From: an uncultured Clostridia bacterium
Lineage (GTDB): Bacteria > Bacillota > Clostridia > Lachnospirales > Anaerotignaceae
Assembly (NCBI GenBank): GCA_944378105.1
Contig: CALWGC010000028.1
Coordinates: 1-64,000 of the forward strand
Length of the DNA stretch: 64,000 nt
Reading direction: 5' to 3'
This document shows positions 43,789-52,525 of the stretch, one piece after another. Position numbers and translations under genes: made by a program. The notes under the pieces were generated by a model that saw only the letters and a program-made list of their open reading frames with translations, did no database searches and was not told where the DNA came from. Each line of letters begins with the position of its first letter. Positions within the stretch are counted from its first letter, which is position 1.

Positions 43789-44960
43789 AAACAGAACATG
43801 CAGATGTCATTATTGTTGGGGCAGGCATTGTGGGAAATGCTGCCGCCTACTACTTAACCAAAGCAGGCATGAAATGTATTGTGCTGGAAGAGGAAATGAT
43901 TGGGCATGGCGGCTCCAGTCGAAACGGCGGCGGGGTGCGGCAATCGGGACGTGATCCCAGAGAGTTTGCACTGGCTGCTTATGCGGCAAAACATATTTGG
44001 CCTACTTTGTCCGAAGAATTGGGCGTGGATGTAGAATATCGCCAAACAGGTTATCTTGTGTTTGGCTATAACGAAGAACATGATAAAAGCATCGCTTCGC
44101 GCATTGAAACGGCCGCTAGTTTTGGGGTTTATATGGAGATGAAACACGGGGATGAAATCAAAGAAATTTGTCCCTATGTTTCGGAACATGTAACGTGTGC
44201 CGGCTGGACGCCTTCTGATGGGGTAGCAAACCCCATGCGGGCCACGTTGGGCTATTATATCCGGGCCAGAGAATTGGGTGCTCGATTTATCACCGGGGAA
44301 AAGGCCATCAAGATCAATAAGATCAAAGGTGCGGCCAGACAGGTGGTCACGGCCCGGGGCAATGTCTACGAAGGAGATAAAATCATTGTGGCAGCAGGGT
44401 ACCACGGCAAGTTTTTGCTGGAAACAGTGGGCATTGTGGTGCCGATGCAAAAGAAGCTCAATGAAATGCTGGTAACTGAGCCGGCCCCAAGGCTGTTTGA
44501 CTATATGATTGGCGGTATGAGCGGTTTTTATGGCCAGCAGACGAAACATGGGTCTTTGGTATTTGGCTGCCCAAGCGGCCGGGAATACACCTTCCATGAG
44601 TTGCAAACCCCTATTTCTACTTCGGTAACGGCTTCGTTTATCTGTGAATCGTTGGGCATTGATTTGCCAATTTTAAAACAGTTAAAAGTGGTGCGTGCTT
44701 GGAGTGGCTGGGTAGATATTTCTTTGGATGGTGTGCCGGTGATTGGTGCAGTGGAAGAAGTGCCGGGGCTTTTGGTGGCCATTGCGTCGACAGGACATGG
44801 TTTTGGACCAGGACCAGCAGTGGGTTATACATTGGCTCAGTTGGCTATGGATCAGCCGTCTCCAGTGGATATCACAAAGCTGCACTTTGACCGGTTTGAC
44901 TATGGCAAAAAACAACCAAGATATTTTTCTGCTTCCGGTGGCGGGGCTTTAACAAGATAA
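43785..44960 (+). CDS. DAO-family FAD-dependent amine/amino-acid dehydrogenase (HcnC/PdhB-like)
   Basis: 391 residues. GAGIVGNAAAYYLTKAG is the FAD-binding fold near 11-27, and GGSSRNGGGVRQSGRD is the segment that contacts flavin in glycine and sarcosine oxidases. The C-terminal STGHGFGPGPAVG closes the FAD site. It should be the catalytic subunit, oxidising a C-N bond of a secondary or primary amino acid; candidates are proline-like compounds, sarcosine-type N-alkyl amino acids or opines. Substrate is not determined by sequence. The surrounding peptide importer and amidohydrolases favour an N-substituted amino-acid substrate. Confidence 0.88.
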   Translation: MKTEHADVIIVGAGIVGNAAAYYLTKAGMKCIVLEEEMIGHGGSSRNGGGVRQSGRDPREFALAAYAAKHIWPTLSEELGVDVEYRQTGYLVFGYNEEHDKSIASRIETAASFGVYMEMKHGDEIKEICPYVSEHVTCAGWTPSDGVANPMRATLGYYIRARELGARFITGEKAIKINKIKGAARQVVTARGNVYEGDKIIVAAGYHGKFLLETVGIVVPMQKKLNEMLVTEPAPRLFDYMIGGMSGFYGQQTKHGSLVFGCPSGREYTFHELQTPISTSVTASFICESLGIDLPILKQLKVVRAWSGWVDISLDGVPVIGAVEEVPGLLVAIASTGHGFGPGPAVGYTLAQLAMDQPSPVDITKLHFDRFDYGKKQPRYFSASGGGALTR

Positions 44961-45328
44961 AAACTGTTTTCATTAACAGAGACGATATATAATAAGGTAG
45001 TTTATCCTGATAAAAGGAAAGAAAATGGTAGTGAAAGAAGTAAAAACATTTCTTTTCGATTGACCTATGGATGGGATCATCCAAATACTGTTTCATCCGT
45101 CTAAGAGGGAGACGGATGAAACAATCAATACTCTTCTATCATGGGAAACAGTGGCTTTTTTGCAAACAGTTCTTTTTCTTATGGAAAAACGAGCCGTTTT
45201 TCCACCCTCTCTTGTCGCGAAAAAAAACTCTCTCTTGCTGTAGGTAAAAAAGCTGTTCTGTTTCTGCCGCGGCTGCAAGCTCCCATTGCATCTAGCCGCG
45301 GCAGGTTTTTCAAAAAGGGGTGGATGGT
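44961..45328 (+). promoter_or_regulatory. Structured leader upstream of the M20 genes
   Basis: 368 bp without a gene. A TATAAT at 44988-44993 may be a promoter -10. Three strong inverted repeats follow: GTTTCATCCGTCT/AGACGGATGAAAC (45090-45102 with 45110-45122), GGAAAAACG/CGTTTTTCC around 45182-45202, and CTGCCGCGGCT/AGCCGCGGCAG (45264-45274 with 45294-45304). The last is trailed by a T run and is terminator-like. The order suggests an attenuated 5' leader. No T-box or known riboswitch motif is present. Confidence 0.5.
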
Positions 45329-46597
45329 ATGGATATACTGGCTTTGGCAAAAAAAGAGCAGGAACGAATTGTATCCTATCGACGGTATCTGCATGAAAAT
45401 CCAGAACTTTCTCAACAAGAAACTAATACGGTTTCGTATATTTGTAACAGGTTAGAAGAGTTTGGTATTTCTTATGTGGAAGTGCCAAAGGGTGGTGTGC
45501 TGGGGTTTCTTGGTGGTGACAACGAATCAAAGACCGTATTATTGCGGGCAGATATGGATGCGTTGCCGGTACCAGAAAGCCCCTGCAATTTAAAGCAGCC
45601 GAAGACTTGTGTCTCTAAAGTGGAAGGAGTATCCCATGTTTGTGGACATGACGCCCATGTGGCTATGTTGTTGGTGGCTGGAAAAATATTGCAAGAACAG
45701 ATAGACCAAGTGCCTGGACGTGTGGTTCTTTTTTTCGAGCGCGCAGAAGAAGCTGGCGGTAATATCTTGTATTTATTGCGATATTTATATGAACAAAAGA
45801 TCAGAATTGACGGGTGTTTTGGGATGCATGTCAAAGGTAATTTGGATGCCGGACAATTCAGTTTGGAGCCAGGCGGCGTGAACGCCGGCGGTTTTGGGTT
45901 TGAAGTAAAACTCACAGGCCGTGGCGGTCATGGTTCGGCGCCAGAAAAAGCCAATAGCCCCATCGACTGTTTTGTGGCGCTCTATCAATCTTTCATCAAC
46001 ATCCCTGTAAAATATATTTCGGCCAAAGACGCTTGCTCATTCTCCCTGGGCAAAGTGGTTTCTGGCACAAAACGGAACATCATTCCCGAAACACTGGAGT
46101 TTGCGGGTTCTATGCGGTTTTTTGACCATGCTGTTGGAGAAAAGGCCAAACAAGAATTTCTGCGGCTATTGGATTCCATTTGCCAGGTGTACCAATGCCA
46201 ATATGAAGTGACCAAATCGGTTGGCCCTACCCTCCCGTTAGTGAACCATCCGCAGTGTGTACAAATTGGCCGCAGAGCCATTCAAAAGCAACTTGGCGCC
46301 GAACGTTTGTCTTCGATGGAACGCGAGATGGGCTCAGAAAGCTTTTCTGCAGCCCAGCGTCTCTATCCCGGCGCCTATGCCTTTTTGGGTGTGAGAAATG
46401 AGACTTTGGGCAGCGGAGCGGCAAATCATAGCCCTGCCTTTGATATAGACGAGTCGGTTTTATATCTAGGAACGGCTTTACACGTTGCCTATGCATTGGA
46501 ATTTCTTCAAGCAAACGAACCAATTTCCTTTGAACCTTATCCTGGTTCCCCAGATGATTTATATCGAGAGATTTGTTATCCCGTAGATGGAAAATGA
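45329..46597 (+). CDS. M20 family amidohydrolase (first of tandem pair)
   Basis: 422 residues, M20D-type metallo-amidohydrolase. Metal ligands are visible in HVCGHDAHVAM, FERAEEAGGN, FGMHV and the late NHSPAF. The family removes acyl, aminobenzoyl or other groups from amino acids, or cleaves dipeptides, in the cytoplasm. ATG 45329 is chosen because AAAAGGGG lies 8 bases upstream and the N-terminus (MDILALAK) equals that of the neighbour. It is preceded by the structured leader and separated from its paralogue by 19 bp. Confidence 0.9.
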   Translation: MDILALAKKEQERIVSYRRYLHENPELSQQETNTVSYICNRLEEFGISYVEVPKGGVLGFLGGDNESKTVLLRADMDALPVPESPCNLKQPKTCVSKVEGVSHVCGHDAHVAMLLVAGKILQEQIDQVPGRVVLFFERAEEAGGNILYLLRYLYEQKIRIDGCFGMHVKGNLDAGQFSLEPGGVNAGGFGFEVKLTGRGGHGSAPEKANSPIDCFVALYQSFINIPVKYISAKDACSFSLGKVVSGTKRNIIPETLEFAGSMRFFDHAVGEKAKQEFLRLLDSICQVYQCQYEVTKSVGPTLPLVNHPQCVQIGRRAIQKQLGAERLSSMEREMGSESFSAAQRLYPGAYAFLGVRNETLGSGAANHSPAFDIDESVLYLGTALHVAYALEFLQANEPISFEPYPGSPDDLYREICYPVDGK

Positions 46598-46616
46598 AAA
46601 GGAGGCAGAAACAGTG

Positions 46617-47879
46617 ATGGACATTCTTGCTTTAGCAAAACAAGAGGAAGAAGCAATCATCCGTGATCGTCGTTATTTACACGAGCATCCGGAAGTTTCC
46701 AGACAGGAAGAAAACACAGTTGCGTTTATCAAACAGAGACTGGAAACTTTGGGTATTTCCTATGTGGAAGTACCAAAGGGCGGCATTTTGGCCTTTCTTG
46801 GTGCGGAAGATGCCAAAAAGACAGTGTTGCTGCGGGCCGACATCGATGCATTGCCCATCGAAGAAAACCCTTGCAATTTGAAACAGAAAAAAACTTGTGT
46901 TTCCAAAGTGCCTGGCGTGGGGCATTTATGTGGTCATGACGGGCATACGGCCATGCTGCTGGCGGCCGGAAAAATTTTGCAAGAACACAAAGAAGAATTG
47001 CCGGGCCGGGTTATTTTGCTCTTTGAACGGGCAGAAGAATCGGGCGGGAACTTATTATATCTGTTGCGGTATCTCTACGAAAACAAAATCAAAATCGACG
47101 GCGGATTTGGTTTTCATGTCAATCCCAATGTACCAGCAGGAAAAATGAGTTTGGATTTTGGTTCCATCACCAGCGGCGGGTACGGCTTTGAAATGCTGCT
47201 CCATGGCCGTGGTGGCCATGGCTCTGCGCCGGATAAAGCCAATAGCCCCATTGATTGTTTTGTGGCCATTTACCAAGCTATGACCCAAATTCCGGTGAAA
47301 TATGTTTCGGCCAAAGAGGTTTGCGCCTTTAACATTGGGCGGGTGATTTCTGGCTCCAAGCGGAACATCATTCCAGAAACGCTGGACTTTGCCGGTGGGT
47401 TCCGCTTTTATAAAAAGTCAGTGGGGGATACTGTCATAAAACGGTTTTTGCGGCAAGTGGAAGAAATTTGCCATGTTTATGATTGTACCCACGAAGTAAC
47501 TTATGCCATTGGGCCAACGCTGCCCATTGAAAACAACAAGCAGTGTGTGGAAATCGGCAGACGAGCCATAGAGCAACACTTGGGCGCCGAACGTCGCGTG
47601 GACTATGGGATGGAATCGTTTTCGGAAACCTTTTCCAATGCCATGCAGTTTTTCCCCGGGGCCTATGGCATGTTGGGCATTGGCAATGAAGCGTTGGGTA
47701 GCGGCGCCATGAACCACGACCCACAGTTTGATTTGGACGAATCGGTACTGTATTTGGGCACGGCCTGGCATGTGGCTTTTGCGATGGAATTTTTGAAGAA
47801 CGAAACAGCCATCGACTTTACGCCGTATGCAGGTAGTCCCGACCAGTTATATGACGATATGAATTACAAAGTAGAGTAA
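46617..47879 (+). CDS. M20 family amidohydrolase (second of tandem pair)
   Basis: 420 residues and closely similar over its whole length to the preceding gene: both share GISYVEVPKGG, CNLKQ, RGGHGSAP, KANSPIDCFVA and SKRNIIPETL/TKRNIIPETL. Metal ligands are in HLCGHDGHTAM, ERAEESGGN, GFHV and MNHDPQ. AAAAGGAGGC precedes ATG 46617. Tandem paralogues may form a heteromer or have different substrate range. A strong terminator follows. Confidence 0.92.
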   Translation: MDILALAKQEEEAIIRDRRYLHEHPEVSRQEENTVAFIKQRLETLGISYVEVPKGGILAFLGAEDAKKTVLLRADIDALPIEENPCNLKQKKTCVSKVPGVGHLCGHDGHTAMLLAAGKILQEHKEELPGRVILLFERAEESGGNLLYLLRYLYENKIKIDGGFGFHVNPNVPAGKMSLDFGSITSGGYGFEMLLHGRGGHGSAPDKANSPIDCFVAIYQAMTQIPVKYVSAKEVCAFNIGRVISGSKRNIIPETLDFAGGFRFYKKSVGDTVIKRFLRQVEEICHVYDCTHEVTYAIGPTLPIENNKQCVEIGRRAIEQHLGAERRVDYGMESFSETFSNAMQFFPGAYGMLGIGNEALGSGAMNHDPQFDLDESVLYLGTAWHVAFAMEFLKNETAIDFTPYAGSPDQLYDDMNYKVE

Positions 47880-47916
47880 TCCCCCTTTCTTTTTCTTGGG
47901 GTGTCATTCTTTCCAC

Positions 47917-47954
47917 AAAAACATCCTCACATCGTATGGTGTGAGGATGTTTTT
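47917..47954 (+). terminator. Terminator after the M20 pair
   Basis: A 15-bp perfect stem, AAAAACATCCTCACA (47917-47931) with TGTGAGGATGTTTTT (47940-47954). A second long imperfect hairpin at about 47968-48009 follows, before the next gene. Confidence 0.9.
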
Positions 47955-48050
47955 GGTTTGGGATTCAGACCGTAAGAAAAAAGGGCTAACCTTCTTCCTT
48001 GCGGTCTAACAGAAACTGTGTTACCATGAGAAAAAAGGAGGCAAACGAGT

Positions 48051-49226
48051 ATGGATCCACGTTTTGATTTGGTGGTAGATCGCCGCCATACCATGAGTTT
48101 AAAATATGACACAGCCAAGGCCCACCAAAAGCCAGAGGATTGTTTACCCCTTTGGGTAGCGGACATGGACTTTCAAACGGCACCGGAAATTTTGGAGGCA
48201 TTACAAAAACGGGTGGCCCATGGCATTTTTGGCTATTCGGAAACGACGGGGGAATATGAACAGGCCGTCATCCAGTGGTGGAAAAAACACTATCAATTTT
48301 CCATCGATCCCGCTTGGATCAAACAAACGCCAAGCATTGTTTTTTCCATTGCAACGGCCATCCGCGCCTTTACGTTACCGGGGGATTATGTGTTGGTCCA
48401 GCAGCCGGTGTATCACCCTTTTCGGAAGATGATTGAGGCCAACGGCCGCGTGCTGCTTTCCAATGATTTAATCTTAAAAAACGGCAGTTGTGCCATGGAT
48501 TTGGAGGACTTGGAGGCGAAAATAAGGATTCACCATGTGAAGCTATTTTTGCTTTGCAATCCTCACAACCCCATGGGTCGGGTCTGGACGAAAGAGGAAT
48601 TGCGACAGGTGGGAGAAATTTGCAAACGCTATGGCGTGATTGTGCTCAGTGATGAAATCCATTGCGATTTTGTCTGGCCGGGGCATACGCACACCATGCT
48701 CCTACAGGCCATGCCAGAGCTGGCCAACCAAGTCATCACTTGCGTTTCGCCTTCCAAGACCTTTAACTTGGCCGGATTGCAGGCGGCCAACAACATCATT
48801 GTCGATCCCTTCTTGCGGGAACGGTTTTGGACAGAGCGGCTGAGAAGTGGCTATGACGAACAAAACGTCATGGGGCTGGTGGCAGCCCAAGCGGCCTATG
48901 AACAAGGGGAAGAATGGTTTCAGGATATGAAGGCGTATGTATATGAAAATCTTTGCTTTTTCCAGCGGGAGTTGGAGCGGCGGATGCCGGTGGTGAAACT
49001 GGCGATGCCGGAGGCCACGTATTTATTGTGGCTGGATTTTCGGGATACGTCTCTTTCGGCCCATCAGATCAATCGAAAACTATTGACAGAAGCCAAGCTT
49101 TGGCTGAACGACGGCAGAATGTTTGGTCCTGGCGGCGAGGGATTTTTCCGGCTCAATGCAGCTTGTCCGCGGAGCATTTTGGAAGAGGCCTTGCGCCGTC
49201 TGGAAAGCGTTTTTGGAACAAAATAA
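48051..49226 (+). CDS. MalY/PatB-type PLP-dependent aminotransferase or C-S lyase
   Basis: 391 residues, fold-type I. LPLWVADMDFQTAPEILEAL at the N-terminus is the PatB/MalY signature. FLLCNPHNPMGRVW, the PLP-binding Asp in VLSDEIHCDF, and the Schiff-base Lys in SPSKTFNLAG are all present. Such enzymes cleave cystathionine or cysteine conjugates to thiol, pyruvate and ammonia, and some transaminate. The terminator between it and the M20 genes makes cotranscription uncertain. M20 plus PatB pairs are known to process cysteine conjugates, so a thiol-bearing substrate is one option. Confidence 0.92.
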   Translation: MDPRFDLVVDRRHTMSLKYDTAKAHQKPEDCLPLWVADMDFQTAPEILEALQKRVAHGIFGYSETTGEYEQAVIQWWKKHYQFSIDPAWIKQTPSIVFSIATAIRAFTLPGDYVLVQQPVYHPFRKMIEANGRVLLSNDLILKNGSCAMDLEDLEAKIRIHHVKLFLLCNPHNPMGRVWTKEELRQVGEICKRYGVIVLSDEIHCDFVWPGHTHTMLLQAMPELANQVITCVSPSKTFNLAGLQAANNIIVDPFLRERFWTERLRSGYDEQNVMGLVAAQAAYEQGEEWFQDMKAYVYENLCFFQRELERRMPVVKLAMPEATYLLWLDFRDTSLSAHQINRKLLTEAKLWLNDGRMFGPGGEGFFRLNAACPRSILEEALRRLESVFGTK

Positions 49227-49228
49227 GA

Positions 49229-49266
49229 AAAACCGTCTGGTGAATCAAAGGACCAGCCGGTTTTTT
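49229..49266 (+). terminator. Terminator of the MalY/PatB-type gene
   Basis: AAAACCGtCTGGT (49229-49241) pairs with ACCAGcCGGTTTT (49252-49264) with one mismatch, followed by T residues. Confidence 0.8.
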
Positions 49267-49340
49267 GTTTGCGTTTTGATAGAAACGAGAAAGGGGCAGA
49301 AGGTTCTCATCCTGATTTCGTGAAATTTGCTGTTTTTTCG

Positions 49341-49369
49341 TTGAAAAAGAGAGGGGACTATGGTAAAAT
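49341..49369 (+). promoter_or_regulatory. Sigma-A-type promoter of the CLC gene
   Basis: TTGAAA at 49341-49346, 17 nt and TAAAAT at 49364-49369, with TGG before the -10. Its location rules out translation from the upstream in-frame start at 49269. Confidence 0.75.
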
Positions 49370-49406
49370 CGGCATAGTGTTGGAAAAATGGGAAGGAGTT
49401 TTTGGG

Positions 49407-50636
49407 GTGAAACGGGATTTTATTGCTTTTTTTAAATGGATTGCCATTGCCATTGTGGTGGGGCTTGTGGTAGGACTTGCCGGGGCGGTTTTTCACATTG
49501 CCATCGACGAGGCAGTCAATTTTCGGTTGGCCCATGGCTGGCCCTTATATCTTCTGCCGGTGGGCGGGCTTTTGATTGCTTTTCTCTACCGCCGATTTGG
49601 CAAAAATGACAAAGGGACCAACTATGTATTGATTTCCATTCGGTCCACCGAGCGATTGCCTTGGGTGACGGCGCCATTGATTTTTATCAGCACCGTCATC
49701 AGCCATTTTGTAGGGGCCTCCTGTGGCCGGGAAGGGGCTGCATTACAGCTTGGCGGCAGCATGGCAACAAAAATGGGCGAGTGGATGGGGCTGGATGAAA
49801 AAGATATGCATACCATCACCATGTGCGGCATGAGTGCCGGGTTTTCGGCGCTTTTTGGAACGCCCATTACGGCGGCGATTTTTTCGATGGAAGTAACCAG
49901 TATTGGGATTATGCATTATTCGGCCTTGGTGCCCTGTGTGCTTTCGGCCATTGCGGCCCAGATGGTGACCCAGCAATTTGGCATTGCGGGGGAAAGTTTT
50001 GTGCTGCGGGGGATTCCTCAGTTAACCACACTGAGCCTGGCCCGCATCATTGTCTTGGCGGCCCTTTGCGCGTTGGTGAGTATGTTGTTTTGTATCATCA
50101 TGCATAAAGTGTTTTATTTATACAAGCGCTATACACCAAACCCTTATGTAAAAATATGCTTGGGCGGCTGTTTGATGTTGGCCATTACGCTGCTGATGGG
50201 AACGAGTGACTATACCAGCGGCGGGATGGAAGTGGTGGAACGGGCCATCGGCGGAGAAGCTTTTGCCGGGGCATTTTTGATTAAGATTCTCTTGACGGCC
50301 ATTTGTTTGGGAGCCGGATTTAAAGGCGGGGAGATTGTGCCCTCCTTTTTTGCCGGGGCCACCTTTGGCAATGTGGCGTCGAAGGTATTGGGGTTATCGC
50401 CTTCCTTCGGGGCCGGGGTGGGGATGGTTGCCGTTTTTTGCGGCGTGACCAACTGTCCCATTTCGTCCATCTTGCTCAGTTTAGAATTGTTTGGCGCCGG
50501 AGGGTTGCTGTTTTTTGCCATGGCCTGTGCCGTCAGCTATATGCTGAGCGGCTATATCGGTTTATATAGCGAACAGAAAATCATTTACTCCAAAACCAGG
50601 ACAGAGTTTATCGACACAAAGCTTTCGGATGAATAA
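49407..50636 (+). CDS. CLC-family anion channel/antiporter, possibly fluoride type
   Basis: 409 residues, multiple membrane helices. The gating glutamate is in GREGAALQLGG, and FGTPITAAIFSMEV and GGEIVPSFFAGATFG follow. The N-terminal GSGIP selectivity motif of chloride CLCs is absent; this region reads GTNYVLISI, and the stretch TAPLIFISTVISHFVGASCGREG resembles the bacterial CLC-F fluoride exporters. GTG 49407 is chosen from GGAAGGAG upstream and from the promoter position. No fluoride riboswitch was found ahead of it. Confidence 0.85.
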   Translation: MKRDFIAFFKWIAIAIVVGLVVGLAGAVFHIAIDEAVNFRLAHGWPLYLLPVGGLLIAFLYRRFGKNDKGTNYVLISIRSTERLPWVTAPLIFISTVISHFVGASCGREGAALQLGGSMATKMGEWMGLDEKDMHTITMCGMSAGFSALFGTPITAAIFSMEVTSIGIMHYSALVPCVLSAIAAQMVTQQFGIAGESFVLRGIPQLTTLSLARIIVLAALCALVSMLFCIIMHKVFYLYKRYTPNPYVKICLGGCLMLAITLLMGTSDYTSGGMEVVERAIGGEAFAGAFLIKILLTAICLGAGFKGGEIVPSFFAGATFGNVASKVLGLSPSFGAGVGMVAVFCGVTNCPISSILLSLELFGAGGLLFFAMACAVSYMLSGYIGLYSEQKIIYSKTRTEFIDTKLSDE

Positions 50637-50693
50637 TTATAAGATATTTTAATCAAAAATACAAAATAAATCCAAGAAAATCCGAAAAAATAC

Positions 50694-50734
50694 TTGCATT
50701 TGTTTGAATAATCATGTATAATCCTGTCCAGGAT
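50694..50734 (+). promoter_or_regulatory. Promoter and operator-like repeat of the amino-acid ABC operon
   Basis: TTGCAT (50694-50699), 17 nt and TATAAT (50717-50722). ATCCTG/CAGGAT (50721-50726 with 50729-50734) overlaps the end of the -10 and might bind a regulator. Confidence 0.65.
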
Positions 50735-50783
50735 GATTGTTCAACAACCAGAAAAAAAGACAAAAGAAAAGGAGACGACGAAC

Positions 50784-51644
50784 ATGAAGTTACATACGAA
50801 AATGATGGCCCTTTTGGTGGCAGGCGCAATGGTATTTGCAACCGGCTGCTCCTCTAGCAGCACCGAAAGCACCACAGAAGAAACCACCACAACCGAAGAA
50901 AGCACCGAAAGCACAGAAGGTACCGAAGCAACCGAAGAAGGCACCGAAACTTCTGCTGCTACTTTGGAAGAAGGCAAACTTTTGATGAGCACCAACGCCA
51001 CCTTCCCTCCTTATGAATACTATGATGGCGATACCATCGTTGGGATCGATGCAGAAATTGCAGCTGCTTTGGCAGAAAAAATGGGTGTAGAATTGGAAAT
51101 TGCCGATATGGAATTTGAAAGCGCCCTGGCTGCTGTACAGACAGGCCAAAGCGACATGGTTATGGCTGGCGTAACGGTGACAGAAGACCGTCTGGAAAAC
51201 ATGGACTTTACCGAAAGCTATGCCACCGGCGTACAGGTAGTCATTGTGCCAGAAGATTCTGACATTACTACCATCGACGATTTGGAAGGCAAACTGATTG
51301 GTGTACAGCAAGGCACCACCGGCGACATCTATTGCTCTGACACTCCAGAAAACGGCGGTTATGGCGAAGAAAACGTGCAGAAATTTGGCAGCGGCCCTCT
51401 GGCTGTGGAAGCATTGAAAAACGGCCAGGTGGACTGTGTGGTTATCGACAATGAACCAGCAAAATCCTATGTGGAAGCCAACGAAGGATTGAAAATTTTG
51501 GATACAGAATTTGCAGTGGAAGATTATGCCATTGGTGTAGCCAAAGGCAACACCGCTTTGCTGGATGAATTGAATGCTGCTTTGGATGAATTGGAAGCAG
51601 ACGGCACATTGCAGGCCATTGTTGATAAATACATCCACGAATAA
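50784..51644 (+). CDS. Amino-acid ABC transporter substrate-binding lipoprotein
   Basis: 286 residues, SBP family 3. The signal peptide ends in FATGC, followed by a Ser/Thr/Glu-rich linker (about 20-58). The binding domain begins LMSTNATFPPYEYYDGDTIVGIDAEIAAALAEKMG and contains DMVMAGVTVTEDR, both signatures of polar amino-acid binders such as those for Glu/Gln or cystine. AAAAGGAGACGACGAAC precedes ATG 50784; the frame upstream of it overlaps the promoter. Confidence 0.95.
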   Translation: MKLHTKMMALLVAGAMVFATGCSSSSTESTTEETTTTEESTESTEGTEATEEGTETSAATLEEGKLLMSTNATFPPYEYYDGDTIVGIDAEIAAALAEKMGVELEIADMEFESALAAVQTGQSDMVMAGVTVTEDRLENMDFTESYATGVQVVIVPEDSDITTIDDLEGKLIGVQQGTTGDIYCSDTPENGGYGEENVQKFGSGPLAVEALKNGQVDCVVIDNEPAKSYVEANEGLKILDTEFAVEDYAIGVAKGNTALLDELNAALDELEADGTLQAIVDKYIHE

Positions 51645-51666
51645 GGAAAACGAACATAGCATAGGC

Positions 51667-51698
51667 AAAAGGGCGTCCAACAAATGACACGCCCTTTT
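51667..51698 (+). terminator. Intra-operon attenuator hairpin
   Basis: AAAAGGGCGT (51667-51676) pairs with ACGCCCTTTT (51689-51698). It separates the binding protein gene from permease and ATPase, like the hairpin in the dpp-like operon. Confidence 0.7.
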
Positions 51699-51730
51699 GT
51701 CCGTTTCTCAAACAGTAAGGAGGTAGCAGC

Positions 51731-52525
51731 TTGTCCAGCGTGATTTTGGCGGTTTCGGAAAAAATGGGCCAATGGCTTGAGACCACACCAGCTTGGATGC
51801 AATCGGCACCAGAAAGCATCCAAAACATTGGCTATCAGTTTTATCAAACCTGGGTGCTCAACGATAACTGGAAATATTTCACCAATGGGTTAAAGGTGAC
51901 GGCTTTGGCCACCATTGGGGCCTTAATCATTGGTGTGATTTTGGGTGTGTTGGTGGCTGTGATTCGCTCGGCCCATGATTCTTCCAGAAAAAAACCATCG
52001 GTGTTGTTGCGGATACTCAATACCATCAGCAAGCTTTATATTACCATCATCCGCGGTACGCCTATGATTGTACAGCTTTTGATTATGAGTTATGTGATTT
52101 TGGTGCCGCGGGGACAAGACGAACTGCTGCGCTGTGCCATTCTCACCTTCGGGATTAACTCCGGCGCTTATGTGGCCGAAATCATTCGTTCCGGTATCCA
52201 ATCGGTGGATGTGGGACAGATGGAAGCCGGGCGTTCTTTGGGCTTTAACTATGGACAGACCATGCGTTATATCATCATTCCCCAGGCCATCAAAAACATT
52301 TTGCCGGCCTTGGGCAACGAATTGATTACGTTGGTAAAAGAAACTTCTGTGGCCACCGTTGTGGGGTTAAACGACTTGACCAAGGGGGCACAGATCATTG
52401 TTTCCAAACACTATACCACCATGGTTTCCTATATCAGCTTGGCAGCCATTTATTTGGTGATTGTGTTGGTGCTGACAAAATTGTTGGGTATGTTTGAACG
52501 GAGGCTGAAAAACAGTGACCGATAA
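51731..52525 (+). CDS. Amino-acid ABC transporter permease (HisM/GlnP family)
   Basis: 264 residues and about five membrane helices. [24 protein letters not shown] and [17 protein letters not shown] are family features, and the EAA loop is [35 protein letters not shown] start with AAGGAGGT 6 bases upstream. It overlaps the ATPase gene by 11 bp. Confidence 0.95.
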   Translation: MSSVILAVSEKMGQWLETTPAWMQSAPESIQNIGYQFYQTWVLNDNWKYFTNGLKVTALATIGALIIGVILGVLVAVIRSAHDSSRKKPSVLLRILNTISKLYITIIRGTPMIVQLLIMSYVILVPRGQDELLRCAILTFGINSGAYVAEIIRSGIQSVDVGQMEAGRSLGFNYGQTMRYIIIPQAIKNILPALGNELITLVKETSVATVVGLNDLTKGAQIIVSKHYTTMVSYISLAAIYLVIVLVLTKLLGMFERRLKNSDR

